From JAGWBD01 sp965220615 (GTDB lineage Bacteria; Chloroflexota; Anaerolineae; Aggregatilineales; Phototrophicaceae): DNA of 64,000 nt. The stretch spans positions 620,001 through 684,000 of the forward strand of contig CBDCQL010000002.1 of assembly GCA_965220615.1 (NCBI GenBank), written 5' to 3'. Each line of letters begins with the position of its first letter. Position 1 is the stretch's first letter. The position numbers were made by a program, and so were the translations under genes. Below are positions 42,736 to 51,351 of this stretch, piece after piece. The notes below the pieces were generated by a model, which was not told where the DNA came from, did not search any database, and saw only the letters and a program-made list of their open reading frames with translations.

Positions 42736-43569
42736 TCAAGGCGGCCAGACGGCCAGCAGCGCCGGAACCGGGTCCAGCGAGGGCAGGCGCTGGGGCTCGT
42801 CGGCGTGGACGTAGAACATCGTGGAGCCGTCGCCGTCCAGGTTGAGCGCGCTGTCGACGTCGAGATCGGATGAGGCCAGCCAGGCGGCCATCCCCGCCAG
42901 CGAGGGGCCCAGCAGGGGCGTCGCCAGCAACAAGACGCGCCCGCTGCGGTCCAGCGCCACCACGCTGCGCCGCGCCGGAGGTCCACTGCGCCGGTAAGCA
43001 GGTTGTCCGGCCATGACCAGCATGGGAAAGCCCTGCACCGCCTGCCGGAGACCGCCCGCCCGCCAGGGACGCACCGAATTGGACTGGAGAACGGGCAGTC
43101 CGTCCCGCAGCAGGAAGGTGCCGCCGCGGGTCAGCCAGGGCTGGCCATGGGAAACGCCGTCGGCGACCAGCAGGCCATTGATGCGCAAGTCGCGGTCGAA
43201 GAAGTTTGCGTTGATAAAGGCCGTAACGCCGGGCAGGGCATCCAGCCAGGTGTCGAGGGTTCGCGCCTCCCCTGGCACATAGTGCGCGCGCAACTGAAAC
43301 AAGTGCGGGTCGACGCGCAGGGCGTAGGCCTGGCCGAAGAGGGAGCCGGTTGCCAGCGAGCGATGCAACTCCAGGCCCGGAGCCAGTTCCTGCCAGCCAT
43401 TCTGCGATGGAGCGGTCGGTGCTGGCGCAACGGCTGTTGTCGTGGTTGACGGGGGATTGAGGGAAAGAACCGCATTGCGCATCTGGCAGGCGGAGAGCAA
43501 CAGGGCGAGCAAAGCAACGAATGCGCCAAAGCGCGCCGCTGCGCAAACTTGCCCGCCTGCGGGCCGCAT
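42736..43569 (-). CDS. Phosphodiester glycosidase (NAGPA)-domain lipoprotein
   Basis: A 277-residue lipoprotein. ATG 43569 gives a signal sequence with lipobox 'LLSAC' (Cys about residue 28); a longer reading would run into the tRNA-Val gene. After a Thr/Ala/Pro-rich linker comes a phosphodiester glycosidase (DUF2233/NAGPA) domain: 'GVTAFINANFFDRDLRINGLLVADG', 'LTRGGTFLLRDG' and 'DSALNLDGDGSTMFYV'. The family includes the enzyme uncovering mannose-6-phosphate and bacterial proteins acting on envelope or exopolysaccharide glycans. It should be anchored on the outer face of the membrane. Confidence 0.82.
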   Translation of the reverse strand: MRPAGGQVCAAARFGAFVALLALLLSACQMRNAVLSLNPPSTTTTAVAPAPTAPSQNGWQELAPGLELHRSLATGSLFGQAYALRVDPHLFQLRAHYVPGEARTLDTWLDALPGVTAFINANFFDRDLRINGLLVADGVSHGQPWLTRGGTFLLRDGLPVLQSNSVRPWRAGGLRQAVQGFPMLVMAGQPAYRRSGPPARRSVVALDRSGRVLLLATPLLGPSLAGMAAWLASSDLDVDSALNLDGDGSTMFYVHADEPQRLPSLDPVPALLAVWPP

Positions 43570-43577
43570 GGTAGACT
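43549..43577 (+). promoter_or_regulatory. Promoter of tRNA-Val
   Basis: TTGCCC (43549-43554), 17-base spacer, TAGACT (43572-43577), 16 bases before the tRNA 5' end. The tRNA-Glu gene has the same TAGACT -10. Confidence 0.6.
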
Positions 43578-43593
43578 GCCACCAGTAAATGCG

Positions 43594-43667
<74 letters not shown>

Positions 43668-43693
43668 CAGCCCCGATAAGCTGCAGTTTTCCT

Positions 43694-44680
43694 TCAATTC
43701 GGTTCAAAGTAGTCCGCGTCAAGTGCGTAGGTGGAAAAGTGTTGCTCCGCCTGAACGCCGAGGCCATGCTCGATCATCAGCGCAGCCAGTTGCTTGCCGT
43801 CCAGTAACTGCAGGTCATGGTCGCCGCCCGGCCCGCTGGCGGTGAGAATGTCGCCGGCAAAGCGGGCGCTGGATATCAGAATGCCCTTGCAACCGTCCTG
43901 GCCCGGCACTTTCAGGCTACTGGCATGCAACGCGCGCCAGTCCAGCAGGAGCAGGGGGTCAAGGCAGAGCGCCAGAAACCCCGGCGCGGGGCCCTCCGCC
44001 TCGCGACTCTGGATGATGCCGGCAAAGCCCTGTTCATTGCGTTGCTGCACGACGATGCGCTCGCGCTCCCCGTCCAGTTGACCGAAGTTCAGCGCCAGCA
44101 ACAGTTCAATCACCGTTCGCTCAAAGACTTCCGGCAGCGCGCCGGTCAGGCGCAACAGCAGGTCATCGTCAAACTGGCTGCGCATGCGCGTCAACACCAT
44201 TTGAAGGACCTGGCGCAACTGCTGGCGCGGCGAATACAGCGCGCCGCGCGACTGTCGGTCCTGCAGCATCTGCAGGTCTTGCTCATCCCAGATGGGCAGG
44301 GGACGGCGACCGGGCTGGCTGCGGGCGGACTTCAATGCCGGCCGTGAAAAGGCGGCGAAGGAGGGATAGCGCAGCAGGTACTTCTTGTCGATCGGTCCGC
44401 CGGCGCTGGCCAGCACGCGGCGTCCTTCATCCGTGATGCGAAACTGCCCGCGCCCGGCACTTTCCAGCAGACCGGCCCGCTTGAGGCTGGTGTTGGCCCA
44501 GTTCATGCGGCTGCGCAAACGGGTTTGCGCACCGCCGGCCGTCAACTCGTTACGTTCGCGCCGTGCCAGCCGGAATTCGCGCGCCAGATACTCTTCGGCT
44601 TCCCGCAGGGTGTGGCTTTCGCCGTCCGCCGCAAGGTCAAGCAGGGGTTGAATAAAGGCATCAAGTTTCGGGACTGGCAC
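43694..44680 (-). CDS. Mrr-like restriction endonuclease homologue with degenerate active site
   Basis: A 328-residue protein with the two-part Mrr layout: an N-terminal winged-helix domain (about 1-100, 'WANTSLKRAGLLESAGRGQFRIT') and a C-terminal Mrr_cat-like domain (about 183-310) ending 'LLDGKQLAALMIEHGLGV' and 'DADYFEPN' as in E. coli Mrr. The nuclease residues appear lost: 'GFAGII' (218-223) replaces GIDGI, so the Asp is Ala220, and 'LCLDP' (238-242) replaces the IQAKR strand, removing both Gln and Lys. The glutamate of 'VFERTVIELL' remains. It may bind (modified) DNA without cutting. Convergent with tRNA-Val, 26 bases away; no methylase gene nearby. Confidence 0.78.
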   Translation of the reverse strand: MPVPKLDAFIQPLLDLAADGESHTLREAEEYLAREFRLARRERNELTAGGAQTRLRSRMNWANTSLKRAGLLESAGRGQFRITDEGRRVLASAGGPIDKKYLLRYPSFAAFSRPALKSARSQPGRRPLPIWDEQDLQMLQDRQSRGALYSPRQQLRQVLQMVLTRMRSQFDDDLLLRLTGALPEVFERTVIELLLALNFGQLDGERERIVVQQRNEQGFAGIIQSREAEGPAPGFLALCLDPLLLLDWRALHASSLKVPGQDGCKGILISSARFAGDILTASGPGGDHDLQLLDGKQLAALMIEHGLGVQAEQHFSTYALDADYFEPN

Positions 44681-44735
44681 AGGCGCCTCACAAGGGATTT
44701 GTTCGAATTATAGCGCGGGCGTTGGGCGCTGTCAT

Positions 44736-45956
44736 TCAGGCGAAGGCCGGCGTGCGTCGTTCGCGGAAGGCGATCCAGGCCGTCCAGGGCGCCATCAGCG
44801 CGAGCAGGGCGGCGGCCAGCAGCAGGATGCTGGAGATCGACCAGCCATTGCTGATGAAAGCGTAGGCCAGCAGAGGGCCCAGCGCGCTTCCGCTGTCCGC
44901 CACGGTGGTGAACCAGCCCAGCACACGGGGGCGCCGCCGGGGCGGGACCAGGTCACCCACCAGCGCCGTGGACTGGGTTTGCAGGATGCTGTTGGTAATC
45001 GCTCCGGGCAAGATGCCCGCGATAACCAGCAGGCCCTCCGCCCCGGCGGCCAGAACGAGAGTGGCGCTGCCCAGCAGCAGGGAGAAGACGATCAGTCGCC
45101 AGCGATCACCCAGGCGGTCGGATATCTTCCCGGTAAGCGGAGAGGTCACCATGCTGAGTACGTGTTTGCCGGCGAAGGCGGCCCCGCTCAGGGTGGTCAG
45201 GGGCAGCAAGAGGGAGCCGACCATCAGTGACTCTCCGACCTTCTCCATCAGCAGCAAGGTCAGGGTCGTGCTGATGAAACCCAGATAGACCATCCAGTTG
45301 AGCGCCATCAGCAGCATGGCGGTGATGAGCGGCAACCAGCGCGCGCGCCACTTGTCATCAGTGGGAAGGGAGCTGACTTCACGGGACGGAGAGCCCTGGG
45401 CCCGCGTAGAGGTCTCGGGCAACTTCCACAGCCACAGCAGCCAGGCGAGCAGGCCCAGCAGGGCGCACACCAGGAATGTCCCGTCATATCCGAGCCAGTC
45501 GTTGAGCAGGCCGCCGACCAGGGAACCGCCCGCGAAACCGGCGAAAATCCACAGGTGGAAGCGGCCCGACAGATTGCCCCGGGACTCGGCCGGCGCCACG
45601 TCCAGCAGGGCCGCGGAACCTGCGATCCACAGACCAACCCAGGAGACACCCCACAGCATGCGACCGATCAGCAGCGGCCAGAAGCCGGTCAGCAAATAAC
45701 ATAGCGATGACAGGACGCCGATCAGTTGGGCGGCAAGCAGTACGCGGCGACGCGGCAGCCGCTCGATCAACAGGCCGGCCGGCCCGTTGAGCGGAATGCG
45801 CACCAGGCGATTGGCTGCGAGCATCAGGCCGACCTGGCCGAGCAGGATCCCCGCCTTTTCCATGTTGACCGGCAGCACGATGTACATCGCCGTGTCGCTG
45901 AAGAGGGCCAGAAAAATACCGACGCCAAGGATCAGCGCCACGCCTTGCGGCGTCAT
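44736..45956 (-). CDS. MFS transporter
   Basis: A 406-residue, 12-helix major facilitator protein. ATG 45956 is used because AAGGGA lies upstream and the first helix (ALILGVGIFLALFSD) starts right after it. 'NRLVRIPLNGPAGLLIERLPRRRVLLA' is the family's loop 2-3 motif A region, and 'GKISDRLGDRW' repeats it in the second half. Sugar or drug efflux are both possible. It follows the ABC importer ATPase gene by about 60 bases on the same strand and may be in the same operon. Confidence 0.85.
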   Translation of the reverse strand: MTPQGVALILGVGIFLALFSDTAMYIVLPVNMEKAGILLGQVGLMLAANRLVRIPLNGPAGLLIERLPRRRVLLAAQLIGVLSSLCYLLTGFWPLLIGRMLWGVSWVGLWIAGSAALLDVAPAESRGNLSGRFHLWIFAGFAGGSLVGGLLNDWLGYDGTFLVCALLGLLAWLLWLWKLPETSTRAQGSPSREVSSLPTDDKWRARWLPLITAMLLMALNWMVYLGFISTTLTLLLMEKVGESLMVGSLLLPLTTLSGAAFAGKHVLSMVTSPLTGKISDRLGDRWRLIVFSLLLGSATLVLAAGAEGLLVIAGILPGAITNSILQTQSTALVGDLVPPRRRPRVLGWFTTVADSGSALGPLLAYAFISNGWSISSILLLAAALLALMAPWTAWIAFRERRTPAFA

Positions 45957-46018
45957 CTGGCTCGTTCCCTTCGTTTTGTTGTTGGCAGGATTGTCCGACT
46001 GCCGGATCCCCGGAGACC

Positions 46019-47098
46019 TCACTTCCAGGACAACGCGAGTTCGCTGCGTGGGTCAAAGAAGTGCGCGCGGGTAATATCAAAACTCAGTCGCACGCGATCA
46101 CCGGCGCGCGACCTGAGTTTGGGGTCCGCCAGCAGCAGAAAATGCTCCGTACCGACGATGATGTCCAGCAAGTCGTCGCGGCCGAGCGGTTCGACCACAA
46201 ACACTTCACCAATGACCGGGCCGTTGTCATCCAGGCTGATGTCCTCGGGCCGAATGCCAAAGGTCACGGTGCCATTTGCGGCTTCCGCCACCGCAGAAAT
46301 TTCCGAAGGCAAATCGAGTTCAAGGCACTCGCTTCGCAACTGAAGCGCAGAGTTCTCCTGTGCGAATTCGACGTCCAGGAAATTCATGGGCGGATTGCCG
46401 ACGAAACCGGCGATGAATTTCGTTGGCGGACGCTCATAGAGGTCGTCAGGTGTGGCAAAGGCCTGCAGCCGACCCAGGTTCATGACGGCGATGCGGTCCG
46501 CCATGGTGAGGGCTTCCACCTGGTCGTGGGTGACGTAGATGGCTGTGATGCCAAGTCGCTTTTGCAGCGATCGAATTTCGCCGCGCATGGTCAGGCGCAG
46601 GCGCGCGTCCAGATTGGACAGCGGTTCGTCGAAGAGCAGGATGTCAGGTTCCTTGACCAGTGCCCGACCCAGCGCGACGCGTTGTTGCTGCCCGCCAGAA
46701 AGCTGACCGGGCCGACGGTCCAGCAGGTGGGCGATGCCCATGGTCTCCGCCGCGGCTTCCACGCGCCGTTGCTGTTCCTGGCGCGGGACCTTCTTCAATT
46801 TCAGCGGGTAGGCGATGTTGCCGAATACCGTCATGTGGGGGTAAAGCGCGTAGCTCTGAAAGACCATGCCGATATTGCGGTCTCTTGGTTGTAACTGGTT
46901 GACGATTCTGTCGCCAAAGCGGATGGTGCCAGTCGTCGGTCGGTAAATGCCCGCCATCATCAACAAAGTGGTGGTCTTGCCGCAGCCGGAGGGGCCGAGG
47001 AAGGCGACGAACTCCCCGTCGTGGATATCCAGGTCCAGGGCCTCAACGCCAACGACGTCGCCGAATTTCTTGGAGAGGTTGGTCAGTTCAACTTCCAT
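46019..47098 (-). CDS. Sugar ABC transporter ATP-binding protein (MsmK/UgpC type)
   Basis: A 359-residue ATPase. Walker A 'GPSGCGKTTT' is at 35-44, the Q-loop in 'MVFQSYALYPHM', the signature 'LSGGQQQR' at 133-140 and Walker B 'ILLFDEPLSNLD' near 153. A C-terminal TOBE/MalK-like regulatory domain follows ('FGIRPEDISL'). It energises import by the two permeases upstream in this operon. Because the second sugar importer (58477-61741) has no ATPase, this protein could serve both, as MsmX/MsmK does in Firmicutes and streptococci; that sharing is an inference. Confidence 0.92.
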   Translation of the reverse strand: MEVELTNLSKKFGDVVGVEALDLDIHDGEFVAFLGPSGCGKTTTLLMMAGIYRPTTGTIRFGDRIVNQLQPRDRNIGMVFQSYALYPHMTVFGNIAYPLKLKKVPRQEQQRRVEAAAETMGIAHLLDRRPGQLSGGQQQRVALGRALVKEPDILLFDEPLSNLDARLRLTMRGEIRSLQKRLGITAIYVTHDQVEALTMADRIAVMNLGRLQAFATPDDLYERPPTKFIAGFVGNPPMNFLDVEFAQENSALQLRSECLELDLPSEISAVAEAANGTVTFGIRPEDISLDDNGPVIGEVFVVEPLGRDDLLDIIVGTEHFLLLADPKLRSRAGDRVRLSFDITRAHFFDPRSELALSWK

Positions 47099-47108
47099 GT
47101 CAGACCCC

Positions 47109-48659
47109 TCAGGAACTGCCCTTGGTCCCGCCCGCGTAGATGTTCAGCAGGTATTCCTGGGCGAACACAAAGAATATGAAGATCGGAATCAACTGGAACA
47201 AGCCCACGGCCGCCACCTGGTTCCAGTCCACCGGCGCCGTCTCATCGATCAGTTCGTTCAGGAAGACCGGCAGGTTCACGGTGCCGGCGCCGATACTGTA
47301 AGTCTGCGGAATGAGAAAGGCATTCCAGCCGCCGATAAAGGCGAAGATCCCCAGAGCCAGCAAGCCCGGGCGAATCTGCGGCAGGACGATCTCGCGGTAC
47401 ACGCGCCAGCGCGACGCACCGTCAATGAGGGCGGAACGCTCCATGTCCCAGGGAATGTGGTCGAAGAAGCCCTTCATCAGCCAGATGCCCAGCGGCAAGT
47501 CAAAGGCGACCATCACGAGAGTGATGCCGCCCAGGGTGTTGAAGCCGATGAGGTCGCCGATCAGCGGCAGATTGCCCAGGTTGAGCAATATGAAGAAGAT
47601 CGGAATCAGCAGGGTGACCGCGGGAAAGCCGTGCAGGATGAGCGTGAAGGAGAGAAAGAACTTGCGACCGGCGAAACTCATGCGGGACAGCGCGTAGCCG
47701 GCCATTGAAGAGACCAGCAACACAACAGCCGTCATGAAGATGGCAAGCAAAAAGGAGTTGAGGGTCACCTGCCAGATGCTGAACTCCAGACCGGCGATGT
47801 CCTCGCCCAGCAGGAAGTCCCAGTTTTCCAGGGTCAGGCCGCCGATGTTCCCCTGGCCATCGAGAGGCAGGATCCCGCGCGTACGGTAGGAAAAGGTGGC
47901 GATGATGAGCCACAGGTAACCGACCACCATGGGTACAAGGGCGACGGCCAGCAGGATGTAGGGCAGGGTGCGGCCTGGCCAGTAGATGGAAAGGGCGGCG
48001 ATGACCAGCGCGATGACCAGGCCCGTGACGATGGCCGAAATGTCGATGCCGGGTTGCAGGGCGATCCGTACCGTGAGCTGGTCCTGCTCCCCGTCACGGT
48101 GATAGCGCAGCCTGAAGGGGTCGTCCTCTTCGGCCAGGTAGACGCGCTGGTTGAGCTCCGCCAGGGTCACCTGGTCCCGCCGGATGGCGGTGACCAGGTC
48201 CCCGGGTTGGAGGCCCGCCTGCTCGGCAGCGCCTCCGGCTTCCAGAGCCTCGATCAGAATCCCCTCATCGGTCTGGCGCGCGCTGAACTGCAGTGTGGGT
48301 CGAGGCGCGAAGGGGCCGGCGTTTAGAAGGGCCTGGGCGCCGACCACCAGGGCATAGACCGCCGAAACTGCCACCAGCGCCAAAATCAGCGCCTTGTGGC
48401 GCTCTTCCATGTTGCGCACTGCCGTTCCTGCTGCCAGATACGCGGCGATCGGCAACAGCACCAGAAACAGCCGCGACAGCGTGATCGTCAGGGTCTCTTC
48501 CACGAGGACCGAGCTGATAAGGGGACGCAGCAGTGAATGGAAAAAGAATGCCAGCAAAGCCATGCCCAACGCGGCCAGCAGTCCGTTGCGTAAGGCCAGC
48601 AGCAATCGACCGGTCATTGATTCCGTATCGCTGACTGCCAGCAGGTTCGCAGCCGCCAT
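47109..48659 (-). CDS. Sugar ABC transporter permease (MalG type) with N-terminal PDZ-containing extension
   Basis: A 516-residue permease, against about 280 for typical MalG. ATG 48659 overlaps the stop of the partner permease (TGATG). The first ~200 residues are extra: helices near 20-43, 62-80 and 90-112, then a PDZ-like domain (about 120-200) with 'GILIEALEAGGAAEQAGLQPGDLVTAIRR'-type spacing (Ala-Gly-Leu-x-x-Gly-Asp). A further helix (206-226) leads to the MalG core: helix 231-256, the periplasmic loop and the EAA motif 'ALIDGASRWRVYREIVLPQI' at 410-429. The predicted topology puts the PDZ domain outside the cell. No frameshift separates the parts. Confidence 0.85.
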   Translation of the reverse strand: MAAANLLAVSDTESMTGRLLLALRNGLLAALGMALLAFFFHSLLRPLISSVLVEETLTITLSRLFLVLLPIAAYLAAGTAVRNMEERHKALILALVAVSAVYALVVGAQALLNAGPFAPRPTLQFSARQTDEGILIEALEAGGAAEQAGLQPGDLVTAIRRDQVTLAELNQRVYLAEEDDPFRLRYHRDGEQDQLTVRIALQPGIDISAIVTGLVIALVIAALSIYWPGRTLPYILLAVALVPMVVGYLWLIIATFSYRTRGILPLDGQGNIGGLTLENWDFLLGEDIAGLEFSIWQVTLNSFLLAIFMTAVVLLVSSMAGYALSRMSFAGRKFFLSFTLILHGFPAVTLLIPIFFILLNLGNLPLIGDLIGFNTLGGITLVMVAFDLPLGIWLMKGFFDHIPWDMERSALIDGASRWRVYREIVLPQIRPGLLALGIFAFIGGWNAFLIPQTYSIGAGTVNLPVFLNELIDETAPVDWNQVAAVGLFQLIPIFIFFVFAQEYLLNIYAGGTKGSS

Positions 48660-49663
48660 CACAGCACCTCTATCCTGGGTTCGGCGACAAGCTCGTCGAA
48701 CCTGAAGACGCGCATGTAGACGACGGCGAGAATGACGCCGACGATTACCAGCACGACGGCGAAGGCCGAACCGTAGCCCCACTGCGTGTTGCCGAAGTAG
48801 TTGGACAGGGCGCGATGGAAAGCCGTTAGCGCCCAGACCTCGGTGCGATACAGTCCGGGCCCGCCGTCGGTGAGCAGCAGGATCTGCTCGAAGGAGGTCA
48901 GCAGGGAAAGGCTTTGGTAGGTGACGACAAAGAGCAGGGGCCAGCGCAGCAGCGGCAAAATAACGTGGCGAATGCGTTGCATGTAGGTGGAGCCATCGAC
49001 CAGCGACGCATTCATCAGATCCCTGGGGATCGATTCGATGGCCGACGTGAAGATGATCATGCCAAAGGAGATGCCGATGAACCCATTGACCAGGATCACG
49101 AAGACCCAGGGGTTCTCCGAGCCGTAGTTCCAGGTGGGCCAGCCCAGGGCAGTGTTGACCTGATTAATGATACCGAAGGGCGCTTCGGCCATCATGCGTC
49201 GCCAGATCAGAATGTAGACGGTTGAGGTGGTGATGCGCGGCAGGATCCAGAGCGCCCGGAAGACGAAACCGGCGCGCCGGTTGATATGTGCTGTCAGCAG
49301 GGAAACGACGAGCGCCGCCGTCACATTGAACATCGCCAGGGTGAAGAGTACGTAGAATATCGTGTTAAAGAAGATCTTTTTGGCGAACTGGTCGTTCAGC
49401 AGGGTATGAAAGTTGCGCAACCCGACGAATTCCATCTCCGCCAGGTTGGAGGTGAAGTTGGCGCTGGCCAGGTTGGTCAGGCTCAGGTAGAGCACGATCA
49501 GAACCGGCAGGAAGAAAAACAACAGCACCAGCAGGCCTGCCGGCGCCATGAAGCCGTAGGCGGTCAGGTTGGCCTGCAACGCGCGTCTGCGGTTGCGGGC
49601 CAGGGATTGCCCGGGAGCGGGGGCTGCGTCAGCCGCCCCCGCTCCGCCTTTCTGCTGTGACAT
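48659..49663 (-). CDS. Sugar ABC transporter permease (MalF/UgpA type)
   Basis: A 334-residue permease with six predicted helices. The EAA-type motif is 'MNASLVDGSTYMQRIRHVILPLLRW', the coupling-helix contact with the ATPase. The N-terminal ~28 residues are a cytoplasmic Ala/Gly-rich tail. It follows the solute-binding protein gene by nine bases and overlaps the PDZ-permease gene. Substrate class: carbohydrates, by family. Confidence 0.92.
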   Translation of the reverse strand: MSQQKGGAGAADAAPAPGQSLARNRRRALQANLTAYGFMAPAGLLVLLFFFLPVLIVLYLSLTNLASANFTSNLAEMEFVGLRNFHTLLNDQFAKKIFFNTIFYVLFTLAMFNVTAALVVSLLTAHINRRAGFVFRALWILPRITTSTVYILIWRRMMAEAPFGIINQVNTALGWPTWNYGSENPWVFVILVNGFIGISFGMIIFTSAIESIPRDLMNASLVDGSTYMQRIRHVILPLLRWPLLFVVTYQSLSLLTSFEQILLLTDGGPGLYRTEVWALTAFHRALSNYFGNTQWGYGSAFAVVLVIVGVILAVVYMRVFRFDELVAEPRIEVL

Positions 49664-49672
49664 ACGGTCGAA

Positions 49673-51013
49673 CTAGCGGACGGTGATGCCGTCGCCCAGT
49701 TCGTTGGTCATCTGCGAGATGGCGATATCCACCGCGCCTTCGGGCGTGGCCTCACCGGTCTCGACCGCCTGGATGCCCACAAAGTAGGCGTTGGACCAGG
49801 CGTTCCAGCCCGGATGGTTGGGTAGCGCCGTCGTGTGATCCAGCATGTAGTGAGCGCCGCTCAGCAGACGGTTATTCTGGTAGGCCTCCGATTCCAGTTG
49901 GGCGTTCAGGATGCCGAGGTGGAAGCTGTCGATCGCATGCTTGTTGTTGTGTTCCGCAGTGGTGATGGCGGCGATCAACGCCAGGGCCACGTCCGGATTC
50001 TCGCTGCCGCTGCTGATCATGTAGGTCAGCGGATGGGTCAACGTGATCGCTGCACCGGTACCCATCGCCGGGATCAGGGTCAGGCCGATGTTCTCAAAGA
50101 GATATTCGTCTCCACCCTGGTCGGCGACGTAGTTGATCGCCCAGTTGGGCCAGTTCCAGGTGCCGCCGGCGGCGAAGAGTACGGTGTCGGCCTGGGCCAC
50201 CGTCGGGTGCCAGACCTCGTTCCAGTCAACGCCGATGAGATCGGAACGCATGACGCCGGCTTCGGTCAGGCCGCCCAGCAGTTCATAGGTGGCGAGTAGC
50301 GCAGCGCCGTCGACGACGAGACCGCCCATGTCATCGAGCACGGCTCCACCGTTGCCGTAGTAGTAGTAGAGGAAGTCCGGGCCATTGCTGGGGCGGTGCC
50401 AGAAGCCGTTGCCCTCGTCGACAACGCCCTCGTCGATGGCTTCCTGCGCGGTGGCGATCATGTCGGCGAAGGTGAATTCTCCGGCCGCCACGCGGTCGGG
50501 CAGCGACTCGATGTCATCCTCGCTCCAGCCCAGGTCGCGCAGCAGCAACTTGCTGTAGAAGACGGGGCGCGCCTCGGCGTCCTGCGGAATGCCGTAGATC
50601 GCGTCGCCCAGTTTGTGCGAATCCCACAGACTGGGGACGATGTCCTCAAACTCGGCGTGCATGCCGATCATGTCATCCAGCGGGATGATGAGGCCGGCGG
50701 TCGCCCAGGCGCCAATGTCCTCATGGCCGCTAAGGACGATATCCGGCGCTTCACCGGCCTCGGAGGCAAGCACGAATTCCTGCTTGTAGTCGCCCCAGCC
50801 GGCGTTGTCCTGAATGAGGTTCAGGTCGATGGCGATACCGAGGGCAGCCTCCACCTGTTCCTCGACCTCTGCGAAACTGTTGCAGCGCCAGTCCTCTTCC
50901 GGCGGGCTGGCCTTGCAACGAATGGTAATGCCTACTGCGTCCTGGGCCTGTACACCGGCAACGGCGGTGAGCAGCAGGAGCGCAAGCACCACGAGCAAAC
51001 TGCGTCGAAACAT
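49673..51013 (-). CDS. Extracellular sugar-binding protein of ABC transporter
   Basis: A 446-residue family 1 solute-binding protein. ATG 51013 fits AGGAGG at seven bases (ATG 51016 is the alternative). A signal peptide (SLLVVLALLLLTAVAGVQA) precedes the mature part; there is no lipobox Cys. 'FVLASEAGEAPDIVLSGHEDIGAWATAGLIIPLDD' style sequence is typical of oligosaccharide-binding lobes. First gene of the importer operon (binding protein, two permeases, ATPase). Substrate not identifiable. Confidence 0.9.
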   Translation of the reverse strand: MFRRSLLVVLALLLLTAVAGVQAQDAVGITIRCKASPPEEDWRCNSFAEVEEQVEAALGIAIDLNLIQDNAGWGDYKQEFVLASEAGEAPDIVLSGHEDIGAWATAGLIIPLDDMIGMHAEFEDIVPSLWDSHKLGDAIYGIPQDAEARPVFYSKLLLRDLGWSEDDIESLPDRVAAGEFTFADMIATAQEAIDEGVVDEGNGFWHRPSNGPDFLYYYYGNGGAVLDDMGGLVVDGAALLATYELLGGLTEAGVMRSDLIGVDWNEVWHPTVAQADTVLFAAGGTWNWPNWAINYVADQGGDEYLFENIGLTLIPAMGTGAAITLTHPLTYMISSGSENPDVALALIAAITTAEHNNKHAIDSFHLGILNAQLESEAYQNNRLLSGAHYMLDHTTALPNHPGWNAWSNAYFVGIQAVETGEATPEGAVDIAISQMTNELGDGITVR

Positions 51014-51065
51014 CATTTCTCCTCCTGTACAAATCCTCGTTTCAAATCTCCAGGCAGTGACGACC

Positions 51066-51088
51066 TGCCATTTGGCAAACGGTTGGCA
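51066..51088 (-). promoter_or_regulatory. Inverted repeat near the binding-protein promoter
   Basis: TGCCA (51066-51070) and TGGCA (51084-51088) form an inverted repeat, with a nested GCCATTTGGC palindrome at 51067-51076. It lies downstream of the predicted transcription start and could be a LacI-type operator for the importer. No cognate regulator is in the window. Confidence 0.35.
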
Positions 51089-51112
51089 CTCCTTGAGATG
51101 TCTCTCAGACGA

Positions 51113-51141
51113 ATCATAACATGCCTTTAACATTCCGGCAA
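51113..51141 (-). promoter_or_regulatory. Promoter of the first sugar importer operon
   Basis: On the minus strand: TTGCCG (51136-51141), 17-base spacer ending in TGT, then TATGAT (51113-51118), so both a -35 and an extended -10 are present. About 95 bases from the binding-protein ATG. Confidence 0.55.
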
Positions 51142-51198
51142 AAGGGATCGATCCTCGCCGGTCCCTGCGATGTCTTCGGGCACTGCGATCCCTCCACC

Positions 51199-51226
51199 TT
51201 GACATGGCAGGGAGGAACGATAGACT
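51199..51226 (+). promoter_or_regulatory. Promoter of tRNA-Glu
   Basis: TTGACA (51199-51204), 16-base spacer, TAGACT (51221-51226), 13 bases before the tRNA 5' end. Confidence 0.7.
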
Positions 51227-51239
51227 CCAGTGCAGTGCT

Positions 51240-51312
51240 GCCCCATTCGTCTAGCGGCCCAGGACGTGGCCCTCTCAAGGCCAAAACAGGGGTTCGAGTC
51301 CCCTATGGGGCA
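51240..51312 (+). tRNA. trnE: tRNA-Glu (anticodon CTC)
   Basis: Acceptor GCCCCAT/ATGGGGC, anticodon stem GGCC/GGCC around the loop CTCTCAA (anticodon CTC), and T-arm CAGGGG-TTCGAGT-CCCCT. CCA is not encoded. It lies between the importer promoter and the VOC protein gene. Confidence 0.95.
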
Positions 51313-51351
51313 CAGGACGTCCGCCTGCGCGGGCGTTTTTGTTTCCAAACT

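Noticed and set aside
47109..48782. Assembly or frameshift fusion creating the long permease
   Set aside because: The frame is continuous, and the helices and PDZ-like domain are contiguous with the MalG core. Its true start at 48659 overlaps the partner gene's stop, as expected for an intact operon. The extra 41 codons upstream of 48659 are not part of it.
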